Part shown: in pieces, positions 1-7,745 of the stretch
How positions within the stretch are numbered: the first letter of the stretch is position 1
How the letters are laid out: each line of letters begins with the position of its first letter
Virus record (IMG/VR): IMGVR_UViG_3300050011_000184
Span: 1 to 27,306 of that record
Strand: one strand, 5' to 3'
From: a virus
Length of the DNA stretch: 27,306 bases
Made by a program: the position numbers and the translations under genes
Notes under the pieces: generated by a model
What the model was told of the DNA's origin: nothing
Database searches by the model: none
The model's input: only the letters and a program-made list of their open reading frames with translations

Positions 1-483
1 CATCCGCTTCCGGCACTGAGGTGCGCCGAGATACAGGTTGTTCTGGATCAGCACCGTGACATGGTAGCCGTTGGCCAGCCAAAGCTTGGCTTTCTCATCC
101 ACGAAGCTGCGGCCTTTACCCCAGGCAACGGTGACACTCTCCCAGATGTAGGCTTTCACCTTCATCTTCAGACCGGCTTCCATGAGGGTGTCGATGCAGC
201 TGAGACGAGGATCCTGGTCCCACGTGTAGGCACGACCAGCGCTTAGGGTTGACCACGGCGCACATGGCGGATTGCAGTAGAGCAGGTCCACCTTCTTCAG
301 GTTCTCCACATGCCAGTTTTCGACGCCCACCCGGATGTCGAGGTTGGGGAAGTTCAGCATCGAGGTCTTGATTCCATACGGCGCATGCTCGAGGTGGACA
401 TTGACGTCAAACCCCGCCTGAACCACGCCTTGGGTGAAAGCTCCAGCGAAGACGTCACCCCCAACCGCTAGGTGACGGCTCAC
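1..483 (-). CDS. C5-cytosine DNA methyltransferase, C-terminus cut by window edge
   Basis: The 161 visible residues hold the ordered motifs of a C5-cytosine DNA methyltransferase. Motif I for S-adenosylmethionine binding is DVFAGA (residues 10-15). Motif IV is NPPCAPWS (71-78) with the catalytic cysteine at 74. A motif VI-like ESV is at 115-117 and motif VIII QCRKR at 156-160. The target-recognition domain and motifs IX-X lie beyond the window. The enzyme would transfer a methyl group to cytosine C5 in phage DNA, probably to evade restriction; that role is inferred. The GTG start overlaps the previous stop as GTGA and has GGAGGTG about 6 bases upstream. Motif IV is unusual: families normally read GPPCQ or similar, and ENV is normal for motif VI. 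Confidence 0.85.
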   Translation of the reverse strand, partial: MSRHLAVGGDVFAGAFTQGVVQAGFDVNVHLEHAPYGIKTSMLNFPNLDIRVGVENWHVENLKKVDLLYCNPPCAPWSTLSAGRAYTWDQDPRLSCIDTLMEAGLKMKVKAYIWESVTVAWGKGRSFVDEKAKLWLANGYHVTVLIQNNLYLGAPQCRKRM

Positions 484-665
484 TTCTTCACCTCCTGCAC
501 GTCCAGTTTTTCGATCGTCTTGGTCAGTCGTTCGGTCGTCTGGGCAAGCTGATTCACGGCCTGGATTAGATTGAGCGTGGCGACGTTGATGACGGTAGCG
601 GCATCACGGATCTGACGTCCAGCTGCCTCTACCTCCTGTGATCCTTCAAGCTTGACGCTGTCCAT
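480..665 (-). CDS. Small coiled-coil protein, unknown function
   Basis: This 61-residue protein is not recognised. It is predicted by eye to be almost entirely helical. The second half has hydrophobic residues at heptad-like spacing and a charged C-terminus, as in a short coiled coil. It has no cysteines, signal peptide or membrane segment. It starts directly after the helicase stop codon, has AGGAGAAGG upstream of its ATG, and overlaps the methyltransferase start by 4 bases. It is therefore co-translated between the helicase and the methyltransferase. A role as an oligomerising accessory factor is possible but unsupported. Confidence 0.75.
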   Translation of the reverse strand: MDSVKLEGSQEVEAAGRQIRDAATVINVATLNLIQAVNQLAQTTERLTKTIEKLDVQEVKK

Positions 666-2195
666 CTACCTTCTCCTCTTGGCTAGGTCCAACAACGCGT
701 TGAACAGTTTTTGCTGGTTAAAATCCTTGTCCTTCAAGCAGGGAAGCATCACCAGATCCTCGATGGTATTCTGAGCGAGGATGTGATGGTTGGTCGTGTG
801 CTTGGCCTTGTTTCCCGGTCGCCAGACTCGACGTAAAAACTGGTCGTAATCCTCCTGGTTCCACGTAAGAGAGTGCCAGCAGACATCACCTTCCGACTCC
901 TGCAGGTTCAGACCGTGGGCGATGGACTGTGGGTGACCGAACATCACCTCGATCTCACCGGCGTTCCAGCGTCGCTCGATCATCTCGAACTCACGATCAC
1001 TGTGATCACAGATGTAGACCACTCGCTTGGAGGGCTTGAATGTCTTGCGGAGACGGTCAAGATCATGCTTGAAGTCATAGGCTACCAGCAACGGTCGGTG
1101 CTGCATCTCGCTGACGAGGTCCTCCAGCGCATCAACCTTGAGGTTGTGCAGGTTGATCCACTCACGCTGACTAGGCCGGATCTTCATGTTCAGATCCTGC
1201 ATCACATCTACGAGCTCCGGGTCGAGGTAGATGCCCCCACAGCAGACCTGACGGCACTTGCCGTGAGCCACCGCGACGTTGGACGCCGTTACCTTGCGTG
1301 TCTTTTCCTTCTTCCGTGTAGCGATGTCAAGCACGGTGAGCATACTCGCCTCGAGTTGATCATACACTCGACGTGACTCATCATCAAGTTCGATCATGAT
1401 GTTGTTCTCAAGAAGTTCCGGCAGGTCCAGACCGGTCTCGGGGACGTGCATCATGAGGTTCGACAGTTTTTCATAGATCCTCTCCTCGGCGTCAAGCTGA
1501 GGCACCCAGGTGTAGGCGTCCACCACGTCGAAGTACTCGGTGCGGAACTCGGTGACATAGCGACCAAGTGAGGCACCTTGATCCAGCATAAAGGTCTCCC
1601 CGAAGAGGTCCATCAGCCCGTTGGCGGCTGGTGAACCGGTGAGACCCCAGCGTCTGCCAAACATGCCGATGATCTTCGTCAGCATCTTGGATCGTCCCGA
1701 GGTAAGGTGCTTGAACTTACTCAGCTCGTCGATGACCAGCACGTCGAAGCCGAGGTTCTTGAACTTCTTGGTGTCGATCTTGACCACCTTTCGGTTGGTT
1801 CGGGTGTTGATTCCCCACTCCGGCTGAAGCAGCCACGGCAGACTTTCATAGTTGGTAACGTAGATGTCTGCGTCACGAAGCAGCGCATCGTCACGGTCCT
1901 TGCCACGGAGGACTTCCACTCGCAGGTGATTGAAGTCCGACCACTTCTGGACTTCGGCCGGCCAGACCGTTGTGCAAACCCGCTTCGGTGCCAGAACCAG
2001 CACCTTGTTGATCAAACCTCTCTTCTTCAGGTAGGAGATCGCCGCCAGTGTGATGGCGGTCTTGCCGCGGCCGGGCTTCAGCAGCAGCCCGGCACAGGCG
2101 TGCTCCAGCAACCACTTGAGACCGGCCTTCATATACTTCTTAGGAACCCACTTCTGTGGTGTCTTTCGGATCATGGTGTATTCAGCGTCGATCAT
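666..2195 (-). CDS. SNF2-type superfamily 2 DNA helicase
   Basis: This 509-residue protein has the SF2/SNF2 helicase motif series. Walker A is PGRGKT (residues 41-46), motif II is DELS (156-159), and motif III is TGSPA (186-190). Motif V is around 421-432 and motif VI is QFLRRVWRPG (452-461). It is an ATP-dependent DNA translocase or helicase. Phage members of this family are common beside replication and recombination nucleases, as here: the VRR-NUC gene immediately upstream overlaps its start by ATGA. AAGGAAG lies at good distance from the ATG. Length is typical for phage SNF2 helicases, with no extra DNA-binding domain. It probably remodels forks or recombination intermediates during phage replication; that role is inferred. 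Confidence 0.93.
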   Translation of the reverse strand: MIDAEYTMIRKTPQKWVPKKYMKAGLKWLLEHACAGLLLKPGRGKTAITLAAISYLKKRGLINKVLVLAPKRVCTTVWPAEVQKWSDFNHLRVEVLRGKDRDDALLRDADIYVTNYESLPWLLQPEWGINTRTNRKVVKIDTKKFKNLGFDVLVIDELSKFKHLTSGRSKMLTKIIGMFGRRWGLTGSPAANGLMDLFGETFMLDQGASLGRYVTEFRTEYFDVVDAYTWVPQLDAEERIYEKLSNLMMHVPETGLDLPELLENNIMIELDDESRRVYDQLEASMLTVLDIATRKKEKTRKVTASNVAVAHGKCRQVCCGGIYLDPELVDVMQDLNMKIRPSQREWINLHNLKVDALEDLVSEMQHRPLLVAYDFKHDLDRLRKTFKPSKRVVYICDHSDREFEMIERRWNAGEIEVMFGHPQSIAHGLNLQESEGDVCWHSLTWNQEDYDQFLRRVWRPGNKAKHTTNHHILAQNTIEDLVMLPCLKDKDFNQQKLFNALLDLAKRRR

Positions 2196-2533
2196 GTCGA
2201 CTTCCTTTTCTTCTTCATAATCTTCTCCATTGCCTCTCGAATAAGCTGCTTTCCGGTTTCCACATCATCAACTACACAAACATCGTAGCCCAACCCACGC
2301 AGCCCTGCGTGGTTATCAGCCTGCGCGGAGGTGATGATTCCGCCTTCACGCTTGAACTCGATGAGCAGTGGCTTGCCGCCCGGCAGGAAGAAGATGAAGT
2401 CTGGGAAGCTGCTTTTCTGAAAGCGAGAACCAGTGCTGAGCTTCTGGCAGACGATACCGTAGGTCTTCTTGGCCCAACCAACCACGGCACCTTGGATGGA
2501 GGACTCACTTCGCTTGATGGTGATGATGGCCAC
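2192..2533 (-). CDS. VRR-NUC domain nuclease
   Basis: This 113-residue protein matches the VRR-NUC family of stand-alone virus-type replication-repair nucleases, a PD-(D/E)XK fold. Visible signatures are a glutamate near the N-terminus (SESSIQ), the metal-binding FPDFIFFLPGG segment, and the catalytic LLIEFKREGG followed by a conserved glutamine. The C-terminus is lysine-rich and may bind DNA. It starts at GTG with GAGGTG upstream and its stop overlaps the SNF2 helicase ATG. A VRR-NUC and SNF2 helicase pair is a recurrent phage module, often suggested to process branched DNA; the substrate here is inferred. Confidence 0.9.
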   Translation of the reverse strand: MAIITIKRSESSIQGAVVGWAKKTYGIVCQKLSTGSRFQKSSFPDFIFFLPGGKPLLIEFKREGGIITSAQADNHAGLRGLGYDVCVVDDVETGKQLIREAMEKIMKKKRKST

Positions 2534-2536
2534 AGA

Positions 2537-2803
2537 TCACCTCTTGTATGGATTCGGATTGTGGTTATCGCGGAAGAACACGCAGATCTTACAGCTACAT
2601 GGCGACCAGGTTTTGCAATCATCGGGCATCTCAAGATGTTGCGTTACGGTAGTCTTGCAGATCTTCTCCAATTTTTCCAAGCGCGTGTTATCATTCATTA
2701 GGACGTAGATGATACCCGCTAACAATTTTGCTTCATGGGACCCCGAAGTTGCGTGGCCTATGAGCCAATGTGTCGCTTCATTTACTTCTTGATCAGTTGA
2801 CAT
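2537..2803 (-). CDS. Small cysteine-containing protein, unknown function
   Basis: The 88-residue product is not recognised. It has a helical first half and a C-terminal cluster CKTWSPCSCKIC that could bind zinc or an iron-sulphur cluster; that is inference. An in-frame ATG exists at 2827, but the ATG at 2803 has GTGAGG at normal spacing and lies just after the upstream stop, so 2803 is preferred. It sits between the Cas4-like nuclease and the VRR-NUC gene, 3 bases before the latter's start, suggesting a recombination or repair accessory. Confidence 0.7.
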   Translation of the reverse strand: MSTDQEVNEATHWLIGHATSGSHEAKLLAGIIYVLMNDNTRLEKLEKICKTTVTQHLEMPDDCKTWSPCSCKICVFFRDNHNPNPYKR

Positions 2804-2814
2804 ACATGCCTCAC

Positions 2815-3483
2815 TCAAAATTTGCATGGACCGCCCGCAGACTTCCGCAGGTAGCAGAACCGGCAGTAGTTTCCCGGCCGTGGCGTGAAGGTGGTATCCA
2901 ACATCATCTTGGTTGTTTCCTTGCGCCAGTGAGCCTTGGCCTTTTCGAGATCCTTGCGTTCGAGCTGACTTGGCTTGATTACTTTCTGGTCGAGGTAGAT
3001 GAACCGGCTCTTGGAGACCTCGACCTCGGGGTGAAGCAGCAACCCACCGAGGTTGTAGAGGTCAAGCTGATCCTGCTTCTCCTCGTAGACGCGTCCTGTC
3101 TTCCAATCGTCGATCATGAGAATGGTCGGCTTGGGCTGACTGGCCGCATCCACGACGATCCGGAGCCAGCAGTCCTTGTCGAACCACCCAGTAGGCGTCC
3201 AGTCCTGACGGAACGCCCACTGCAGTTCAGTTCCAATCAAGAACTTCTTGATGTCCTTCACCTCGGTCTTGAACGGCTGAAGCATGATCGGCAGTCGCTT
3301 CACCGTGCCGTTCAGGTAGGCTTCACAGGTTTTGTGAACTTCGGTGCCGTGTGCTAAAGCTGGGCCTTCGGGCTCAGGAAGCTTGTCGAGGAACTTCTTG
3401 CAGGCTTTGAACGGGCACTCACGATATACTGTGAGGCGAGAGTAAGACCATGCCGTGAAGCGCTTGAGGATCTTGGCTACCAT
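2815..3483 (-). CDS. Cas4/RecB-like PD-(D/E)XK exonuclease with probable Fe-S cluster
   Basis: This 222-residue protein has the order of features found in Cas4 and AddB/RecB-type nucleases. These are an N-terminal SRLTVYRECP with Cys23, the HGTEVH motif with His50, catalytic Asp112, DDWKTG (125-130) carrying the active-site Asp and Lys128, and a QLDLYNL motif-IV-like segment. A C-terminal cluster Cys207, Cys210 and Cys220 together with Cys23 would ligate a 4Fe-4S cluster. The enzyme would resect DNA ends during replication or recombination. The ATG overlaps the previous stop as TGATG and the ribosome-binding site is weak, so translation is probably coupled. The family is confident; the cluster is inferred from cysteine spacing. 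Confidence 0.9.
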   Translation of the reverse strand: MVAKILKRFTAWSYSRLTVYRECPFKACKKFLDKLPEPEGPALAHGTEVHKTCEAYLNGTVKRLPIMLQPFKTEVKDIKKFLIGTELQWAFRQDWTPTGWFDKDCWLRIVVDAASQPKPTILMIDDWKTGRVYEEKQDQLDLYNLGGLLLHPEVEVSKSRFIYLDQKVIKPSQLERKDLEKAKAHWRKETTKMMLDTTFTPRPGNYCRFCYLRKSAGGPCKF

Positions 3484-3806
3484 CAGTTGCCACCCAGCAA
3501 ACGGTCCATGATTGCATGACGCTCGGCCACCCTGACCCCACCATCCGCGTTACGTTGCTCAACGAGCTTCATCGAGGTGCGGACCCAAGCGCCACTACGA
3601 CTGACCTGGTATGTGGTTCCATCCGGCAGCTCGTGACGCTTACCAGGGGCGTGGTTGCGCTTCGACTGGATGACCAGCTCGGCTTTTTTCTTGACCGCTT
3701 TCACTTCTTCGTTCAGTTTTTTGGACATCTTCTCTTGCTCCTCAAGGAATTTGTTGACGACGTCACTGTTGAATAACGAACAGAGGATACTGAGCGCATA
3801 TGACAT
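3483..3806 (-). CDS. Unknown protein with basic coiled-coil segment
   Basis: The 107-residue product is not recognised. A mildly hydrophobic N-terminus is followed by a charged helical stretch around residues 20-50, then a short region with glycine and basic residues (GAWVRTSMKL) that reads like a small beta structure. The segment PDGTTYQVSRSGAWVR looks like a compact globular motif. It lies 3 bases after the 65-residue gene upstream and couples to the Cas4-like gene by TGATG. A later in-frame ATG (MSKKLNEE) could give a shorter form. No function can be assigned. Confidence 0.75.
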   Translation of the reverse strand: MSYALSILCSLFNSDVVNKFLEEQEKMSKKLNEEVKAVKKKAELVIQSKRNHAPGKRHELPDGTTYQVSRSGAWVRTSMKLVEQRNADGGVRVAERHAIMDRLLGGN

Positions 3807-3809
3807 GTA

Positions 3810-4007
3810 TCATCTCTTAGCACAATAGTCAACCTGTGGTTTCGGGTTGATGTTAGTAAAACGGATGTCATTTGGTGCGATGAGATTGATCAGATCAATG
3901 GCGGTCATGGACCCAAGCCTCTCCTCATCAACAATGCCGCCTGCTTCTTCCATTGCCACCGCAAGTGAAAGAATGGTTTGTGATTTTGACTTCAGATCAA
4001 CACTCAT
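3810..4007 (-). CDS. Small protein after DNA polymerase, unknown function
   Basis: This 65-residue protein starts MSVDLKSK. The start at 4007 is chosen because AAAGGAA lies just upstream and the polymerase stop is only 1 base away; a longer reading from 4055 would overlap the polymerase without a ribosome-binding site. The sequence looks helical and acidic in the middle (EEAGGIVDEERLG) with no recognised motif. It is co-transcribed with the DNA polymerase. Confidence 0.65.
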   Translation of the reverse strand: MSVDLKSKSQTILSLAVAMEEAGGIVDEERLGSMTAIDLINLIAPNDIRFTNINPKPQVDYCAKR

Positions 4008-4008
4008 G

Positions 4009-6051
4009 CTAAGTTCCTTTCTTGTGGTTGTAGACGAGCTTGCCCTTCTTGTCATAGTCTTGCATCACCGCCCAGTTGACTTTGGACACGGTGCCTTCAC
4101 TCAACATGGGAACATCGAAGTCCACCGTCTCAAGCGCCTGACTCATCACCTCTTGGGCTTTAGCCATGCTAGCTGCGGGGACCGACATGAGAAGCTCATC
4201 ATGGACCTGGATCAGCACCCGCCATCCTTCCATCCCCTGGCGGATGCACCCGCGAAGACCGTCTTTACCGAGTGGATACATCGAATTCAACAGGTTGATC
4301 ATGGCCCGCTTGGTGCAGTCTGCGGCTGATCCCTGGATGAGGGTGTTAACCATCTTGTAGTCGTAGGTGTGCAGCCGGTTGTTGATGATCTTCGGCTCCT
4401 CGCAGTAATACTCTCTCCCGCCCCAGGTCCGGATGGGTTGGTTCGCCTTGGCGCGTGACTTCATCTCTGCGTAAATCACCTTCAGCCCAGGCAGGATGGC
4501 GAGGTAAGCATCCTTCACCTTCTTCGCTAGATCTACGGTGATGTCGGACTTCAGCGCCAGCTTACCTACGCCCATGCCGTAGATCAGACCGAAGCCGGTG
4601 TTCTTGACGGGCTTGCGGGCCTTGTCATGGGTGAGGTTGGGGAACATTCCGTAAGTTTCCTGCATCTCCGTCGTGGCCCAGTCGTGCACGTCCAGCCAGG
4701 GGTCGGATACGTAAGCTTCACGCAGCGCCTCGCCCTCGAAGTGACCGAGGATACGAAGCTCCTGCTGGCTGTAGTCCCGATCCACGAGGATCTGATTCTT
4801 GTCCCACGGCACGATGTAGCTGCGACAGAGTGGCAGGCTTGGCAGACCCTTGATCGGACAGACGGGCAGCAATTTAGCAAGTTTCTTGTCAGGCTGCTCA
4901 TGACGAAATATCGGTTTGAACTCCTTGGGGATGTTCTGGAAATTCGGGCTGGAACTAAGTCGGCCGGTGCGGGTGCCGGTGCTATTCTTCCCATCAGCCG
5001 AGCGAGTCTGATTCCAGCTTGTAAAGATGAGGCCCTTCGTCTGCTCTGCAACTTCCAACCAGGCAGACATGAACGTGCCCACGCAGGTCTGAAGCTGCGC
5101 CCGATACTGCAGGATACCATTGAGCGGCTTGTCGGTAACCGCCAGCGAGAGTGCCTCCTTGTCAGAAGACCACTTGCCGGTGTCGGTGCGCTCCAGCAGA
5201 GACTCATCCACCTTGCCAGCCTGGATGAGTGCCTCTACCAGATGATCACCGTTGTTCAGGTTAAACTCACCTTCTACGCGTTTCCGGCCCTTCTTGATGG
5301 GCTTGAACACGGTGATCTTCAGCTGCTTAGCTAACCACAGATCGATCTTGGCAAGCCACTCGGTATAGCTCTTCACGTCAGCCCGAAGTCGCTTCAGGTC
5401 GACAGGGACACCCTGCTGCTCCAACTTTAAGAGGATGGGCATGAGCTCACGCTCGGTGTCATAGGCGTTCATCATCTTGCGCTGCTTGATGTCCTTCAGC
5501 AGCAGCACAAACAACTTCTCGGTGCGAATGGTATCGCCATCAGCATACTTACCGACGAGTGTTCCCGGAGCCAGACTGATGAAAGCACCGAAGTTCGCCT
5601 TGGTGACGTTGATGTCATACTTCTCCTTCAGTTCCTTGCGGTGGCCCCAAAGCCAGTCACGAACCGCGTCCTGCTCTTCCGGCGGCATACCCAGAAGGCG
5701 GTCAGCCGAGGGTTTCAACTTGAAACTCGGTGCGTAAGGGTTGTTTAGAAAGAGAAGAAACATGGTATCATGCAGTCGTTCCCACGGAAGCTCAGGGAGT
5801 CCGAGTTTCACAGTGGCAACTTCGTAGTCAAACTTCGCGTGGTGAAACACGATAGGCAACCCGCTCTCCCACACCTGCTTGAGAGCCTTGATCGCTTCCG
5901 CCTTGGTGCAGTTGTTCTCGGTCGGGTGGCCCCACGCGAGATAGGTTCCTTTCTTACCGGATCGCTTGAGGCTCACACCCACGGGTTCGGGCGGGTAGTG
6001 CGGACGAGGCATGATGGCCGTCGTCTCGAAGTCAACAGTCCAAAAATCCAC
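4009..6051 (-). CDS. Family A DNA polymerase with 3'-5' proofreading domain
   Basis: The product, 680 residues from the preferred start, is the replicative DNA polymerase of the phage. The N-terminal DEDDy exonuclease shows ExoI VDFET (Asp7, Glu9), ExoII FHHAKFD (Asp75) and ExoIII with Tyr169 and Asp173. Polymerase motif A is DRDYSQQELR around 424-433. Motif B carries Arg479, Lys483, Phe487 and Tyr491. Motif C is VHDE (616-619). There is no 5' nuclease domain, as usual for phage enzymes. The GTG at 6051 is preferred because GAGGG precedes it and the protein then begins right at the exonuclease fold. A GTG at 6096 would add 15 residues but has no spaced ribosome-binding site. Phe at the position of E. 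coli Phe762 suggests discrimination against dideoxynucleotides. Confidence 0.96.
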   Translation of the reverse strand: MDFWTVDFETTAIMPRPHYPPEPVGVSLKRSGKKGTYLAWGHPTENNCTKAEAIKALKQVWESGLPIVFHHAKFDYEVATVKLGLPELPWERLHDTMFLLFLNNPYAPSFKLKPSADRLLGMPPEEQDAVRDWLWGHRKELKEKYDINVTKANFGAFISLAPGTLVGKYADGDTIRTEKLFVLLLKDIKQRKMMNAYDTERELMPILLKLEQQGVPVDLKRLRADVKSYTEWLAKIDLWLAKQLKITVFKPIKKGRKRVEGEFNLNNGDHLVEALIQAGKVDESLLERTDTGKWSSDKEALSLAVTDKPLNGILQYRAQLQTCVGTFMSAWLEVAEQTKGLIFTSWNQTRSADGKNSTGTRTGRLSSSPNFQNIPKEFKPIFRHEQPDKKLAKLLPVCPIKGLPSLPLCRSYIVPWDKNQILVDRDYSQQELRILGHFEGEALREAYVSDPWLDVHDWATTEMQETYGMFPNLTHDKARKPVKNTGFGLIYGMGVGKLALKSDITVDLAKKVKDAYLAILPGLKVIYAEMKSRAKANQPIRTWGGREYYCEEPKIINNRLHTYDYKMVNTLIQGSAADCTKRAMINLLNSMYPLGKDGLRGCIRQGMEGWRVLIQVHDELLMSVPAASMAKAQEVMSQALETVDFDVPMLSEGTVSKVNWAVMQDYDKKGKLVYNHKKGT

Positions 6052-6117
6052 GGTGCCCTCGAAGAAAAGGTGAAGGGCGAGGTGATTAAACCCCACCCTT
6101 CGATGACTCGATCGGTC

Positions 6118-7035
6118 CTAGAACTTACTCTTACCACCACGAACCGGCTTGGCGACGGCGGCAGCTTGGGCGGGTTTCTCCTTCCTTCCACGGGCGGCCA
6201 CTGCGGGTTTTTCTTTCTTGCCCCGCTTGGGCTTGGCATCACTGATGGTCTGCTGATAGGGGAAGGTGATGGCCACCTGAGCCTCCGCGTGACGCTCCAT
6301 GATGACCTTGCCAAGGCTGTTGGGGATGACGTCCACCGCCTCGAAGTTCAGGGCGATCATGTTCTCACTGGGCGTCATGAACATCCTGGTGAAGACACCG
6401 TAGGGCGGTCGCTTGAGGCTGCCGGCGACCTGCTGCACGAAGCCACTGTAGATCTTCGTGGACGTGACAGGCGTCTTGATGTAGGCCATCGCTGCGGTGG
6501 CGTAGTGCTCGGTGTCTGTGGTGTTGATGGCGAACTGACCCTTTTTGGTGGCACCCAGCACAGGGATGAGCGCGAGACGTCGGGTGTTCTTGCACGCCTT
6601 GCCGGCCCCTTTCTCCGCGGAGCCAAACTGGTTCCTCGGGCACTCCGCGCAGGTGTCACACACGCGGTCGATCACCGCCTTGTGGGGCTTCATCTCGGAG
6701 GTGTCGTCATCCCACGTGTCGATGCCAAGGATGGTCTTGCCGTCCTTGTGATAACGTCCGTAGGCGAAGCACCGTGGACCGGTCGGGTTGTCCTTGTCAT
6801 ACTCACCCTCGTAGTTCACGTTCTCGAAGATGGCGTCTAGGATGACGCAGTGGATCTCGTTGTTCGGAACCACCGCCCCGTTGAAGGTCATCTGGTTCTG
6901 ACCGAGACCGATGAAGGCGCCACCGCCTGAGAGGCTCTCAGACTCGGCTGCCACGACGGCATCCGCTTCCATCTCCGCTTCCCAGCTATTGACGGCACCG
7001 GTGCCACGCTTGTTCACTTCATTCTTGCGGACCAT
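6118..7035 (-). CDS. Putative ssDNA-binding protein with four-cysteine zinc motif
   Basis: This 305-residue protein has a central cysteine set, Cys126-X2-Cys129-X2-Cys132-X15-Cys148, in CDTCAECPRN...GKACKN, that should bind one zinc ion. A beta-rich region follows. The last 40 residues are a flexible basic tail rich in Lys, Pro and Ala, with two KEKPA copies. Proteins of this pattern next to phage polymerases are usually annotated as single-stranded DNA-binding proteins. A canonical SSB has an acidic tail, so the basic tail here is odd. The ribosome-binding site (AAGGAG, 6 bases) is excellent and follows an unstructured CAA-rich leader, suggesting high expression. The SSB role rests on context and cysteine pattern only. 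Confidence 0.65.
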   Translation of the reverse strand: MVRKNEVNKRGTGAVNSWEAEMEADAVVAAESESLSGGGAFIGLGQNQMTFNGAVVPNNEIHCVILDAIFENVNYEGEYDKDNPTGPRCFAYGRYHKDGKTILGIDTWDDDTSEMKPHKAVIDRVCDTCAECPRNQFGSAEKGAGKACKNTRRLALIPVLGATKKGQFAINTTDTEHYATAAMAYIKTPVTSTKIYSGFVQQVAGSLKRPPYGVFTRMFMTPSENMIALNFEAVDVIPNSLGKVIMERHAEAQVAITFPYQQTISDAKPKRGKKEKPAVAARGRKEKPAQAAAVAKPVRGGKSKF

Positions 7036-7068
7036 GCTGGTCTCCTTATGGTTGGTTGTTGTTGTTGA

Positions 7069-7536
7069 CTATAGTTTGTGGATGCTGACGCGAACGACGT
7101 TGAATACCCCCACGCCGGGAACAGCCTTCTTGACATCCCAACGGGCCTTGACAGCCTCGGTGTTGAGTGACTGAGACAGCAGATCCAGCTCACCGGTCTT
7201 CCGGATGTGGGCGAGAAACTTCGCCTTATCCTGGATGGTTGGCACCGGCTTCGTTTCGATACTGGCACGGGCAACCTTCCCGGCGATACCGGAAGCCTCA
7301 CCCTTGGGGAGCGTGTTGATGAGGTGCTCAGCAAGGGCTTTCTCTTCTCGCACCAGATCTTCAAGTTCCTTGGTCAGCTGCTTTTGCTTGTCCAGACGCT
7401 CATGCATGACCAGATAGTAACGGTCAGCACAGGCGGCCAGTGACTTAGGCAGCTTGACTGGCTTCAGGTCCTTCTTAGCCGGCTTCTCCTTCTTCTCGAT
7501 GACCTTCTTGACAGGTGCTTTCGTGACGGCTGCCAT
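7069..7536 (-). CDS. Conserved phage coiled-coil protein of unknown function
   Basis: This 155-residue protein has a lysine/proline-rich N-terminus (KKEKPAKKDLKPVKLPKS), a long charged helix around residues 35-75, and a C-terminal region ending in VGVFNVVRVSIHKL. The pattern of a helical hairpin, then KGEASGIAGKVARASIETK, then a WDV..AVPGV end recurs in a phage family I know but for which I cannot name a proven function. It superficially recalls Gam-like host-nuclease inhibitors; that is a weak inference. The second ATG (7536) is preferred because GGAGG is then 5 bases away and the start couples to the previous stop as TGATG. It precedes the putative ssDNA-binding gene. Confidence 0.75.
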   Translation of the reverse strand: MAAVTKAPVKKVIEKKEKPAKKDLKPVKLPKSLAACADRYYLVMHERLDKQKQLTKELEDLVREEKALAEHLINTLPKGEASGIAGKVARASIETKPVPTIQDKAKFLAHIRKTGELDLLSQSLNTEAVKARWDVKKAVPGVGVFNVVRVSIHKL

Positions 7537-7745
7537 CATGGCCTCCAGGTGTTGAGGACGGTTTCTTCTTCGGTGGGCGTCGCGTGATCCAATGCTTCAA
7601 GCATGTCACCGTTGAATACCTCGGCTCGGATGAAAGCCACCATGCTATCAGGAAGTATGATCACCGTTGCGTCAAAGGTCGTGCTGATCACCTGTCGCCT
7701 CTGGGAGATGTAGAAGACGTAAGATGGATCTTCATTCTTCATCAT
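7536..7745 (-). CDS. Small protein, unknown function
   Basis: This 69-residue protein is not recognised. The middle segment (QVISTTFDATVIILPDS) is beta-like and hydrophobic but too short and mixed to call a membrane helix. The C-terminus is acidic. Three successive possible starts (GTG 7748, ATG 7745, ATG 7742) follow the upstream stop, with TGATG coupling at 7745 and no good ribosome-binding site. Translation is therefore probably by reinitiation from the repeat-protein gene. Confidence 0.6.
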   Translation of the reverse strand: MMKNEDPSYVFYISQRRQVISTTFDATVIILPDSMVAFIRAEVFNGDMLEALDHATPTEEETVLNTWRP

